Shown here piece after piece: positions 46,641 through 57,144 of a stretch of 64,000 bases of DNA. The stretch spans positions 163,667,685 to 163,731,684 of the forward strand of contig CM056741.1 in assembly GCA_029851415.1 (NCBI GenBank). Reading direction: 5' to 3'. The notes under the pieces are model-generated. The model was not told the origin of the DNA. It searched no databases and saw nothing but the letters and a program-made list of their open reading frames with translations. The first letter of the stretch is position 1; every line of letters begins with the position of its first letter. The stretch is from Eretmocerus hayati. Lineage: Eukaryota > Arthropoda > Insecta > Hymenoptera > Aphelinidae. The position numbers and the translations under genes are program-made.

Positions 46641-48416
46641 TGTGAAATGAATCAGGCCATCGGTCTCTGCGTTTACAGGGTCATGTTTCTTTATTAAAGA
46701 CATATGAAGTTGATTATTCACATAGTTAACGAATATTTGTTTTTTTTTGCGTGAAGTCTTTATTGCGTCTGTGTTTAGATTGGTAACGTCAAAGCTTGCT
46801 TCATCAATAGGTTATCAGTTACATTCATTGTATTGGAAAACTTGTTAATTAGTCAACCAAAGAGACTGAATCTCCATACTTTTGCGAGGAATAAAGAATT
46901 CAATACACGGTGAATTCCGATGACTGAAGCACTTCACGATTACTGTGCGCATTTTCGTGGTTAGTTCGGAAATACTTAATGCTGATTGAAATTGTAAGTT
47001 TAATCTTCCCATCAAAGACTTGTCATTTGTTTGAATATCACAAACGAAGTTCTTTACTCAAAAAATTCACGATTCGATTGTTGCAACTGTCTCCCAAAAA
47101 CTCTTAGGCATTGCGAGCGTCAGCGAGCGAAGCAGTTCCGCTAGTATGTATTATATCTTAATGCTGGAACGTAGTTCCAAATTTTTTGTCTATCGCAAAC
47201 CACTTTTGTTCGGTATTATGCAAAATAAATCTGATTTTGAGTTTCCAAGAAAATCAGAGTATTCAGTCTTGAGGTCGCTCACCATCTCGACAAGAACAAA
47301 TACTCTTACTAAAGAAACTCAGCCAAGCGTAGCTTGACATTTCTGACGAGTGCTTGCATCCACAAAACTGAATGAGTATAAGGGATAGGGAACCCGAGCT
47401 CTGTAAAATTAGCAATGCGCTCACGTACCAGTTGCACATGCAGTTTTACACCCCAAGGAGCCGAGCTGAGCCATCACTGTTTGGCAGAGATGTGAACCCA
47501 GTCAAGATCGATTCGCATGGGAACACTTATCGTCTCTACTTGTAAGCTTAAATTTGCAAGCTTCCATGTTTTTTCCGATGCAATCCTTGAGGGTTGGAAA
47601 AATTTTGGTCGAACTATAGTATTTCGGAATAATACTTTTATAGTATTTCAGCAAAAAACCGCAAAGTTTTTTTTTGTCTGTCTGACCGATGTGTTGCAAC
47701 GGAGGACAGAGATATTATGCAGCTGCAAAGGCGGTGATGATGCATGTGAAGCGTGCGGCTGGCGTAGCATTAGTATTATAGAAGGGATGCGCTCAAGCCA
47801 GAAACTCGTGCTGCAAGTCTTTGAAGTTTGGATTTATTACCCTCGAGCTGTGCTCAATATGCACAGGTAGACTCTGTTTTGCGTCCTATTAATTTTCAAG
47901 CTGTGGGCGCGTTCGTGATTTATGGAGCACCGTGAGTGGTGAAAAATTTTTGCTTAATTGTTTGATCGATACAATAGACTTTTTGGAATTTTCTGCATTC
48001 TCGTATGTTTTCCGTTCTTAACATTGACTCCAATATGCAAGCAATGACAAGGCTTTTCATGATTTCTTGATGATTATTTTGTAGTGGAATGAACTATTTT
48101 GCGAGCTATTTTGTACGTAATGATAAGTTCACGTTGAAGCCACAGTATTATCATCATCTCATCTTGTTGCACAGAAGACAATAGGATTAACCTACCAAGA
48201 CGACGAAATTGGAATAAATCTTTCCTGACACGGCAGAATCATTTAGTTATGATAATTTGAAAGATGAGCGAAATCAGTCAGATCAGTATAGCACTGACAT
48301 CACTGATAATATTGGTATCCGTGGGTAGAATTTCAGACCGTGTCTTTTTCACACCTTCAATTTTCTTTCCGTGTATTATTGCAGCTACAAAACATGCAAC
48401 GGTAAACATTTTCCCT
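46641..48416. other. No supported gene
   Basis: AT-rich. One ATG frame at 47517-47870 (117 codons) contains a small Cys cluster (CSCKGGDDACEAC) but no recognisable domain or splice context. Confidence 0.3.
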
Positions 48417-48420
48417 TCAA

Positions 48421-48641
48421 CACGTTCACTGCGACGGGCCCCACCGGTGGCACCCGCGATTTTTCATCTTTTAATTTTTTCCGAATCAGACTTGCTCGGA
48501 AAATTTTCCCAAAAAAATCAATCATGGTGGTTTACTTCGCCAAGAAGAATAGTCTAGACCCATATGGGCGTTTTCATCGAAATTCGGGGGTCCAGTTCAT
48601 GACTAAAATAAAATTACGAAAAAACGGCGTCGCAGCAAACG
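48421..48641. mobile_element. TTAA-type MITE, inverted copy of 30669-30894
   Basis: It begins CACGTTCACTGCGACGGGCC and carries CCCACCGGTGGCACCCGC. TCAA flanks both ends (48417-48420 and 48642-48645), the target-duplication position for this family. No transposase. Confidence 0.7.
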
Positions 48642-48645
48642 TCAA

Positions 48646-49387
48646 AGTAACCAGTGTCTACTCATATTCCTAGTTGTTATCAATACCAAGATGATAATCT
48701 TTTTGCACCATAGAAGTGAAAAGGGGATTCATTTGCCTGAGAAGATGACTTCTAAGTAATTCATTAAGAGGTTAAATAGAGGTTTTCTAAATCAAAAGTT
48801 ATAACTCAATGGCATGTTAGATAAAGCACTCACCATCGGAAAATCCAAAATTTTCTCAACAGAAGAAAGTGAAATATAAAAATAGCTGTCATTTTCAACA
48901 TCGCATCAGACTATTCTCTGGAAATACCAGGAAATTGAGCGAGTGAGTGCACTCAAGCATGATAACCCAGGCGAAGAGAGAAAACGGCAGATGCAGGAAG
49001 AGCACGTGTAGAAGACTACAAATGCGATTGCTCGATTCGAAGGCGTGCCAGTAACATTTGGTCCCAAGGGAAATCGTCCCAACGAGCTCATGATACCTTT
49101 CAAACGAGCTGATCTCATATGTCTGATCTTCACCTTTCAAAACGCTGTTATGTGTAGATCGATCGAGTTATTCCATGCGTGAGGTTTCACATGCTTCGAT
49201 TATTATTCCCTTATCCCCAAAACTACAACATGTTGTTACTAAATAACTCGAAGACCAAGAGGGCAAAGAATTTTCTCAATTACAGAAGAAGAGATATTTT
49301 TCAAATGTGTCGATTACTTGATTCAAATTTTCGGGAAAAATGAACCCTCAATACATACATACCTCAGCAACCCCGAATCTGGTTCTA
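48646..49387. other. No supported gene
   Basis: Featureless AT-rich sequence up to the TA dinucleotide that starts the long inverted-repeat element. Confidence 0.35.
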
Positions 49388-50866
49388 CTCTCTCCGTATC
49401 CATCAGTGAGAATCCACTGAACTTCAGTGCATTACGGATCAACTTTGACTGATGACTTCAGTGCATATGCACTGGGACTTCAGTGCATATGCACTGAAGT
49501 CATCAGTGACTCTCACTGAAATTTCAGTGACCTCGAGGGTCGGACGGGTCCTGATCACTGAAGTTTCAGTGAGGGTCACTGAAGAATCAGTGAGATAATT
49601 CACTGAAACTTCAGTGACGTCGGGGGTCGGACGGGTCCTGATCACTGAAGTTTCAGTGAGTGTCACTGAAGCTTCAGTGAGTATCACTGATTGATCAGTG
49701 AGCTTCACTGATTCACCAGTGAGAATTTCCACTGAAATTTCAGCGAATGTGATTTGCCGGGACCCTTAAAAAACTGAAAATTACCTTGAACTTGCTCGTC
49801 TGCTGTCTCGCTTTTGCTTTTTCTATTCGCATTGGCAATGATCAAACAGAGAAAAAGCATAATCCGAACCCCCAACGTGCCCTAGAAATTGATGAAAAAT
49901 CGAGAAAGCAAGAGTGATGGAAATTTCAGTTACTATCATGACTTCATGAGTTTTCCAAGCAATGGTTACCCTTGTCAAAAGAATGAAGCTTCGCAACTAT
50001 ACATCCCTGAAAATTGCATCGAATCGGTGTCTTCAATCAGTTAGACACTTGAATAAATTGTACTTGCCGACATTGTCAGGAGTAGGATTCATTCTGATTA
50101 TTTTGGAGGTATAAGATGAATTGAATGGGGAAAATTGAAGCAGGAGTTTGTCACTTATAGCAAAATCATAACTCAAGCATCCAAAAGGCAATTCATGATG
50201 TCAATTTCAAGTTCTACATAATGAAACTTTCATAAGAAAAAAAAGGTCTACATAATGAAATCGTAAGAAATTCAGAATTATATGGTTCTCAAGTCATGAT
50301 TGTGCTATAGGTAAGAAACTTGCACTTATAGTAATAATGAAATACTCAGATTCATTCATGAACTTTTTTATTTTGATTAAATAAATGTTGACAAAAACAA
50401 AAAATCAGTGGTGGCAGAATTGCTCGATGTTACTGAAACATCTGAAGAAAAAATACCTTGTCAAATCAATCAAAATCTGCATATGCATCTGCGCCATCAG
50501 ATGCATATGCAACTCCTACTATAATGAATCCAATCAAACGCCTGCGAGAACACATTACATCACTTATCTATGACAAGTCCCGGATTTTCTCATTATCACA
50601 TCTTAAAACAATATGATAGAAAATAAAGAAATCACGAATGCTTTCTGTGAACGCAACAAAGTTTCATACTGCTGTTATCGACAGACAGTAAGCTTGATGA
50701 ACTGAATGCATGTCCATCTGCCTGATACGCGCAGCAGGAGATGAACATGAGAAAATTGTACAACTTTGGTGGGTACACCGGATTTAGAACTTGATACAAT
50801 TCAAGAAGCAATCAATTTCTCAATGAATCAATCATCAATTAATCAACTAAACAGATCGTTTGGGAC
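49388..50866. repeat. Left long terminal inverted repeat
   Basis: The outer 360 bp is packed with palindromes of the form TCACTGAAGTTTCAGTGA and GACTTCAGTGCATATGCACT. A GGGTCGGACGGGTCCTGATC box is directly duplicated at about 49529 and 49624. The inner part is AT-rich and ends CAACTAAACAG...GTTTGGGACT. Confidence 0.85.
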
Positions 50867-51550
50867 TATCGTTTGGGAAGCTCTAATTCGATACTTTGTG
50901 GATGCAGTAGTCATCTAAATCTCCGCTCTCTATTGTTCGATTGAAAATCATTCAGTCACTTCTCAGATAGAAAATAGACAATAATTGCCAAGAGGGCATT
51001 TTTTTCGAGGAGTATCTTATCTATTTTTGGGGAAGACCCGGGTGATTGTAATATAAAATCATTTCATAAGAGAGCTGGAACATTTGAAAAAGCGTGTGAG
51101 CTACACTGTGGTTGAATCTACCCAAACTCCACAAAGTATTGAAATTCTAGTTTGTAAGAGAAAAAAGCTTTAAAGCTGGAACTACAACATCAAATACTTT
51201 CTTTCATGGAAGAAGAAGAGTTGTCGCACAAAATTGACACCGCTCTGCCAAACAAAGTTTATTTATGTGGATCAAATTTTGATGGACATTTTTTTGTGAT
51301 CAATTTCAGAAAAAAACTTTTCCGAAGTCAGTTTCACACTGAAATCTGTATAATCGAGTGATGATTCCAGATTTTTTCCAAGTATTTTGAGACAATCTAC
51401 ACAAATCTCGGTATAATGAATTATTCTGCCTCATGAGCAGTCAAACTCCTCTATTTTTCTACTAGATTATCATACAATATGATTTTTTCTTCTTTACTCA
51501 GAGCTAGTGGATAAAGTAAACAGGTGTAAATACCTGTCATCAATGGGTAC

Positions 51551-51861
51551 AGTCCCAAACGAGCTGTTTAGTTGATTAATTGATGATTGATTCATTGAGA
51601 AATTGATTGCTTTTTGAATTGTATCAAGTTCTGAATCCGTTGTACCCACCAAAGTTGTACAATTTTCTCATGTTCATCTCCTGCTGCGCGTATCAGGCAG
51701 ATGGACTTGCATTCAGTTCATCAAGCTTACTGTCTGTCGATATCAGCAGTATGAAACTTTGTTGCGTTCACAGAAAGCATTCGTGATTTCTTTATTTTCT
51801 ATCTTATTGTTTTAAGATGTGATAATGAGAAAATCCGGGACTTGTCATAGATAAGTGATGT
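51551..51861. repeat. Right long terminal inverted repeat, inner part
   Basis: Reverse complement of 50555-50866, starting AGTCCCAAACGAGCTGTTTA. It stops at the retrotransposon insertion; the last nine bases (AAGTGATGT, 51853-51861) are the target duplication. Confidence 0.85.
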
Positions 51862-52082
51862 GGAGTTTAGATCGAGCAGTCACAGAGAGCAGACGTGTTT
51901 ACAAACGGTGTGCCCTGCGATAATTCGATTGTACCGCGGCTATAATTTTCGGCGATTTTCATGTCAGTGCGTGAATACCAGCTTGGTTGCAAAACCAATA
52001 CCTACGAGTAAATTTTGTGCCTGTTGCACTCTTGGGCACGGTACCAGTATCCCGCCAGGGATCAGTGTGCCACAAGTGCAGT

Positions 52083-53276
52083 ATGGCAAGCTCAACTACT
52101 CAGTCTAATCCTCGAGTTACTTTTTCTCGAATTGTGCAGCAAGCTCAGTGTCCAACAGACGAACAAGCAGTGATAGTGGATGCAGTTGGAGGTCACAGTA
52201 TACAAGATTATGCTTTAGCTCTAGGCTCATTAATTAACCCACAGAATATTCATTACCTTTCACGTATATCGAACAACAGAATATGTTTCTATTTATCGAG
52301 TGAAGATCTTGTAAACAAACTAGTGGATAGCAAGACAGAAATCAAAGTCGTTTCTCAATCTCTACCACTTCGCCCATTGATTTCTAGAGCTATACGTATT
52401 ATTATTTCCAACGTTAGACCCAGCATACCCAATGTTGTGATTTTGGAAGAACTCAAGAAAGTTGGGATAACTCCAGTCTCGCAAATTTCTCAAATCAAGT
52501 GCAGTGTAAATGTTCAAGGTTATGCCCATATAATGAGCTTTTGGCGCCAAGTATTTCTAAACCCCGAGGATTTGGAAAAACTTCCAGACAACATGAATAT
52601 CCAGGTGAATAATTCATCTGTTTGGATCCACCTTTTTCACGAAAAACTTGTGTGCTACCTCTGCAAGGAGGAAGGGCACGCAGCCAGACACTGCAAGAAT
52701 GTAGAGACCCCACCAAACGCATCATCAACGCCCGAAAGATCAGAAGCAGTTTCCCAGGAAATTACTTCACAAGTTGTGACAGAGAATGTGAATTCGGATA
52801 TGGAGCAATTGATAAAAGACCTCCTTCAGACACTGCAACTGTATGCAGTGCGGAGGACTTGGAATCCAACGCTCTCCGATGAAACCCAAAAGGAGGCAAC
52901 TGAAAGCAGAAAAAAGAAAAAAATCAAGAGACAAGCGAACAGAACCGACATCGATCGCCAACTAGAGCCAGCACGTAACTATATCATGAGTCAAGATTTG
53001 AAGCATCCTCTCAATTACGACGATTTTGCTTCATTTCTCCTCAAAACCCATGGGAATCCAGATGTTCGATCTACAGCAGCAGAATTCACCGAAAATTTTG
53101 ACTCACTAGATGAAATGTTGAGTGGAGTGTACGATCACCTTACCGATCCAGTTTTGAAAAGCAGGATCACTCAAATGAAGAAAAAACTCACTACCAAAGA
53201 TTCCGATAAGAATGATGTGAATGACACAACATCCGATGGTCTCGAAACGAGTGAAGAAATACTAACGGACAATTGA
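52083..53276 (+). CDS. LINE ORF1 protein (nucleic-acid binding, CCHC)
   Basis: 397 codons from the ATG at 52083, starting MASSTTQSNPRVTFSRIVQQ. The frame is open upstream to 51987 but without another ATG, so this start is preferred. ORF1 proteins of this group coat the element RNA and assist target-primed reverse transcription (family knowledge). A CCHC zinc knuckle (Cys191, Cys194, His199, Cys204: CYLCKEEGHAARHC) follows an alpha/beta region that may be an RRM-like fold. The C-terminal third is charged and Lys-rich. It ends with TGA; one base later comes the ATG of ORF2, a spacing that suggests coupled re-initiation. The frame is intact. Confidence 0.88.
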   Translation: MASSTTQSNPRVTFSRIVQQAQCPTDEQAVIVDAVGGHSIQDYALALGSLINPQNIHYLSRISNNRICFYLSSEDLVNKLVDSKTEIKVVSQSLPLRPLISRAIRIIISNVRPSIPNVVILEELKKVGITPVSQISQIKCSVNVQGYAHIMSFWRQVFLNPEDLEKLPDNMNIQVNNSSVWIHLFHEKLVCYLCKEEGHAARHCKNVETPPNASSTPERSEAVSQEITSQVVTENVNSDMEQLIKDLLQTLQLYAVRRTWNPTLSDETQKEATESRKKKKIKRQANRTDIDRQLEPARNYIMSQDLKHPLNYDDFASFLLKTHGNPDVRSTAAEFTENFDSLDEMLSGVYDHLTDPVLKSRITQMKKKLTTKDSDKNDVNDTTSDGLETSEEILTDN

Positions 53277-53277
53277 A

Positions 53278-56010
53278 ATGGCGCAATCATCATCGAGTAG
53301 TAATCATTCAACTACGGAAGATTCAATGGAGAACAAACCGATGCCTCTTCGAGTTCTATTTTGGAATGCTCGAAGCATCAAAAAACGTGTACAAGAACTT
53401 CTAAGAATTTTAGCGGGAGTGGACATCTTCGTATGTGTGGAATCCTGGCTTACAGAAGAAGATAAAACTGTATTTGCAACTGGATACGTGCAGTACAAGA
53501 AGAATAGAGACTACTCGACAGGTGGCGGAATCATCATTTTAGTGCGTAAGAATATTCCTTTCCAAGAAATGAATAATATTCAGGCCCCTCATATTTCTGT
53601 CGAAGTTTGCGGTATTCGTCTCACACATACAAAGCCACCATTAGACATCATAGCGTGCTATAGAACCCCAAGTCACATCTATCGCACTCTCAGCCAAGCT
53701 CAATGGGATACCATTATCAATAACGTAGATGACAACAGAGCGACTCTGCTCATGGGCGACTTTAACGCTCACAATGTTATTTGGAACTGTAATTATACCG
53801 ATAGTAATGGTGATAGTTTGAAGAACAGTATAGAGAATCATGATTTATCCCTTCATAATAATGATGCAATTACTAGGTCTGACTTTAGACAAAACAAACA
53901 CTCGAATATTGATTTAATTTTCTCAACGATGGATATAGCACAAGAAATTGATGTGACTGTGATGGATGAGACTTGGGGCTCTGAACACTATCCAATTATA
54001 AGTAATGTAGGAGTTGTAAGAGATATTCATGAGAAAAAAACATTCAGACTCCACACCTTGCGCACGAACTGGGATAACTTCGAAAATTATCTTGAAGAGA
54101 ATGACGAAATTTTCTTTCCTCTTGAATATGATGAATCTCCAGCAAATGAAAAGATGAAAACATTCATTAATATCATTACATCTGCTATTCAATTTTCAAC
54201 TCCGAAAAAGAAAAAAGTCAATCGTAAGATACACAGGAATCCCGCTCCATGGTGGGATGAAGAGTGTAATGAGGTAAAAGATAATCGAAGTAAAGCTTTT
54301 AAAAAGTGGAAACGTACGCATGAGTTGGATGATCTCATTGAATACTACAAATTAGCCGCGATTGCTACGAAAACATTCAGAAGAAAGAAACGGGACTCTT
54401 TTAGAAAATTTGCTGAATCTATAAATTTTAGAACTAACCCAAATTATGTCTGGTCAAAATGTAAGGTATTCATAAACAGATGGGTGAAAATCAATCAATC
54501 GCACAGCGATAAAAATTTACAAACAGAAGAGGCAATAAAAAATGCCACGTTCAAAATCAGCCCTCCGTGGGTACATACTGATCCAAATAGAATCCCTGAA
54601 TGCGCTGAGAACGAATTTCTTAGTGCAAGTTTCGATTTTGTAGAGTTCAATACGGTACTAAACATGGCGAATGACAAGTCATCGCCAGGCATGGACGGGA
54701 TAGATTATTCGACTTTAAAGAGACTCCCGCTCCAATACAAGCTTTTGCTTTTGGATATATTCAATGAGATGTATCGAACTTATGCGTATCCTGAAGAGTG
54801 GAAGGACTCATATGTCCACTTCATTGAAAAAAGTAACAACGGTGTCAGGCCGATTTCTCTAACATCTTGCATTTGTAAATTATTTGAGGGACTTGTTAAA
54901 AATAGATTGCAGTGGTGGTGTGAGTCGTGTGATATTTTACCGAAAAGCCAATCAGGGTTTCGAAAAGGCGAGTCGTGCGCCGATAATCTTGCATATCTCA
55001 CTTTGCATATTGATCAAGCCTTCGCCAAATCGCAGGACGTTTTGACCGGCTTCCTCGATGTAAACGCAGCTTTTGACAGCGTTGTCTCCGGTTTACTCAT
55101 GGATAAATTAGCAGAAATTGGTTGCCCGGAGAATCTTGTAAAATTTGGGAAATTTTTGATTCATGAAAGGAGAATATACACAGATTTGTTGGGCCAACAG
55201 TACAGACTCTCAGGTAAAGGCGTTCATCAGGGTGGAGTTTTGAGTCCCCTGCTCTACTCAATCTATGTTAAGGACATTGGGAAAAATTTACCCAAGAGTA
55301 TTTCGATACTTCAATTCGCTGACGATGTTGCTATTTTCTTGAAAATGACACGCTCTTGCAAACCAGTTGAACTTTTTCGAAGAACTTTATCACTCATTCA
55401 GGATAATTTGTTTCAACTTAGATTGGACTTAGCGCCACATAAAACAGTTGTGATACATTTCAGTAAAAATAGCTTCACTCCTGGTCAAACTGAAATCCAA
55501 ATTGGGGGATATCGAATCAAGTCGAGCGAGACATCACGATTCCTTGGCATCATATTTGATTATAAATTGTCTTCCACACAACAAATTGATAAAGTAAAAA
55601 AAAGTTGTACTCGTGCTTCCAATATAATTAAATACCTCTGCGGTACTTGGTGGGGCTCATCACCCGATACCCTGCTTATTTTGTACAAAAGTTTTGTAAG
55701 ATCTATTTTGGACTACGGATGTTTTGCTTACTTTCCAATAAAACAGCAAGCAATTGACGATCTTGAGAAAATACAACGGTCAGCTATTCGAAAAGCTCTT
55801 GGGTATCGTGTTAGCGCGCCCAATAATGTGATTCTTGCTGAATCAAAGTTACTATTGATTGAAGAACGGGCGAAATACCTTTGTAATAATTTTATATGTA
55901 AATCTGTTCCCAATAAAAATTCGGTCATGTATGACTTCATCACGAAGAAAAGTTTGTGCAAACAGAAAAAAGTTCGATTGCTACAAGAATGTATTGAAGC
56001 GCTACCGTAA
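53278..56010 (+). CDS. LINE ORF2: AP endonuclease and reverse transcriptase, stopped before RNase H
   Basis: 910 codons to a TAA at 56008-56010. The endonuclease domain (about 20-240) nicks target DNA: FWNARSI, VESWLTEED, YRTP, GDFNAHN (Asp161) and SEHYPI (235-240) are visible; the usual SDH triad is SEH here. The reverse transcriptase domain (about 450-740) has KSSPGMDGI, RPISLTS, GFRKGESCADNL, motif A FLDVNAAFDS (Asp594), motif B GVHQGGVLSPLL and motif C FADD (680-683). All catalytic aspartates of the polymerase are present. In relatives the same frame continues into RNase H; here the frame does continue, past this stop, into 56011-57042. Confidence 0.9.
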   Translation: MAQSSSSSNHSTTEDSMENKPMPLRVLFWNARSIKKRVQELLRILAGVDIFVCVESWLTEEDKTVFATGYVQYKKNRDYSTGGGIIILVRKNIPFQEMNNIQAPHISVEVCGIRLTHTKPPLDIIACYRTPSHIYRTLSQAQWDTIINNVDDNRATLLMGDFNAHNVIWNCNYTDSNGDSLKNSIENHDLSLHNNDAITRSDFRQNKHSNIDLIFSTMDIAQEIDVTVMDETWGSEHYPIISNVGVVRDIHEKKTFRLHTLRTNWDNFENYLEENDEIFFPLEYDESPANEKMKTFINIITSAIQFSTPKKKKVNRKIHRNPAPWWDEECNEVKDNRSKAFKKWKRTHELDDLIEYYKLAAIATKTFRRKKRDSFRKFAESINFRTNPNYVWSKCKVFINRWVKINQSHSDKNLQTEEAIKNATFKISPPWVHTDPNRIPECAENEFLSASFDFVEFNTVLNMANDKSSPGMDGIDYSTLKRLPLQYKLLLLDIFNEMYRTYAYPEEWKDSYVHFIEKSNNGVRPISLTSCICKLFEGLVKNRLQWWCESCDILPKSQSGFRKGESCADNLAYLTLHIDQAFAKSQDVLTGFLDVNAAFDSVVSGLLMDKLAEIGCPENLVKFGKFLIHERRIYTDLLGQQYRLSGKGVHQGGVLSPLLYSIYVKDIGKNLPKSISILQFADDVAIFLKMTRSCKPVELFRRTLSLIQDNLFQLRLDLAPHKTVVIHFSKNSFTPGQTEIQIGGYRIKSSETSRFLGIIFDYKLSSTQQIDKVKKSCTRASNIIKYLCGTWWGSSPDTLLILYKSFVRSILDYGCFAYFPIKQQAIDDLEKIQRSAIRKALGYRVSAPNNVILAESKLLLIEERAKYLCNNFICKSVPNKNSVMYDFITKKSLCKQKKVRLLQECIEALP

Positions 56011-57042
56011 GATTCAATAGAATCCTTGGAAAACTATAATATGTATAGATATGAATACAGCACGTTGAATACATGTGTACCTGTTAACACAGAGTTAGGG
56101 CAAGAAATTAGAAATAGCTCAGATCCGAACCAGCTGATAGAGTAGTTGATTTGGTCGAACAGTATACCCGCGATATATACAGACGGGAGTAAAATTTCGA
56201 ATGAACAAGTAGGTGTTGCCTGTCACTGCCCAGACCTGGAGCTTGAAATCACGAAATCTCTCGATAACAAAGCCTCGGTGTATACAGCAGAATGTGTTGC
56301 TATATATGAAGCAATGAATATTATATACTCCAACCCTCATAATAACTACACAATATTTTCGGATAGTCTCAGCGTGATTCAGAGTATAAAATGTCCGACC
56401 ACAAAGGTCAATGTGAATAAATTCATTCTTGAAATTAAGAGGCTGTACAATGAAATCAAAGCAGCACACCCTCTCATGTCTATTTCTATCTGCTGGATTC
56501 CATCCCATATCGGAATCGTCGGCAACGAAAGAGCTGATGAACTTGCCAAGCTTGCAACAGATTTACCTGTAGATTTATCAATTGCGATTCCATTCACAGA
56601 CTTCCAAGCGTATCACAAGAAACAGGCTCATGAAGCTACTTGCAGAACAATAGAAGAAGAGGGGCAAAAAACAGGAAAATTATATTTTGAGTTGTTTCAC
56701 AAAGGAAAGTCAAAGCCGTGGTTCACCAAAGTAAATGCTCTACGGGAGATCATAGTCTCTATAAATAGATGGCGGTCCAATCATTACAACTTGGCGGCCT
56801 CTTTGGCCAGGGTCAAAATTATAAAAAGTTCTAAATGTCTATGTGACAAATATGATGAAGATCTGAATCATGTCATTTGGCAGTGTAACTTGTGCAATGA
56901 TGAGAGACCGAATTTGCTTAAGAAATTACGAAACATAAATCTTCATCTACCATTACAAATTAAGAATGTAATTGAAATTCCGAATGTCAAAGCATGTCAA
57001 TATATAGTTGAATTTTTGAAATCTTGTAACAAGTTAGTTTAA
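56011..57042 (+). pseudogene. LINE ORF2 continuation: RNase H and terminal Cys/His domain, separated by two in-frame stops
   Basis: In the same frame as ORF2 after TAA (56008-56010). A second stop, TAG, is at 56143-56145, then 298 open codons run to TAA at 57040-57042. RNase H catalytic positions are retained: YTDGSK (Asp at 56182), YTAECVAIYEA, FSDSLSVIQS and WIPSHIGIVGNERADELAKL. A C-terminal CLCDKYDEDLNHVIWQC matches the Cys/His motif common after RNase H in these elements. The absence of a frameshift and the intact motifs suggest either very recent inactivation or stop-codon readthrough. There is no in-frame ATG at the start of the block. Confidence 0.8.
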
Positions 57043-57144
57043 TTTAGATATAAGAATATGTACAGATTCTGTATAGCTGAATAGTCCTTCATGGACTCAT
57101 ATGCTTCAAATAAAAAGAAAAAACAAAAAAGAGGAAAGTGATGT

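Larger units (their letters stand above)
51862..57135 (+). mobile_element. Non-LTR (LINE) retrotransposon, RNase H-bearing, full-length
   Basis: 5.27 kb. A 5' leader of 221 bp is followed by ORF1 (52083-53276), ORF2 (53278-57042, broken) and a short 3' end finishing in an A-rich tail (AAATAAAAAGAAAAAAC...). It is flanked by the 9-bp duplication AAGTGATGT (51853-51861, 57136-57144); the intact target can be read in the opposite arm of the host element. ORF1 with a CCHC knuckle, ORF2 with AP endonuclease, reverse transcriptase, RNase H and a terminal Cys/His motif fit the I/Jockey-type lineages. Clade assignment needs a phylogeny. Confidence 0.92.

Noticed and set aside
47517..47870. 117-codon ATG frame with a small Cys cluster
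   Set aside because: Cys spacing matches no zinc or knottin pattern I know, and no supporting context is visible.
49439..49732. 97-codon frames with SVTLTETSV repeats in both transposon arms (minus here, plus at 57969-58262)
   Set aside because: No ATG start, and the frame is a by-product of the CACTGA palindromes; identity between the arms comes from the inverted repeat itself.
51987..52082. Longer LINE ORF1 starting upstream at 51987
   Set aside because: The upstream extension has no ATG; the first ATG is at 52083.
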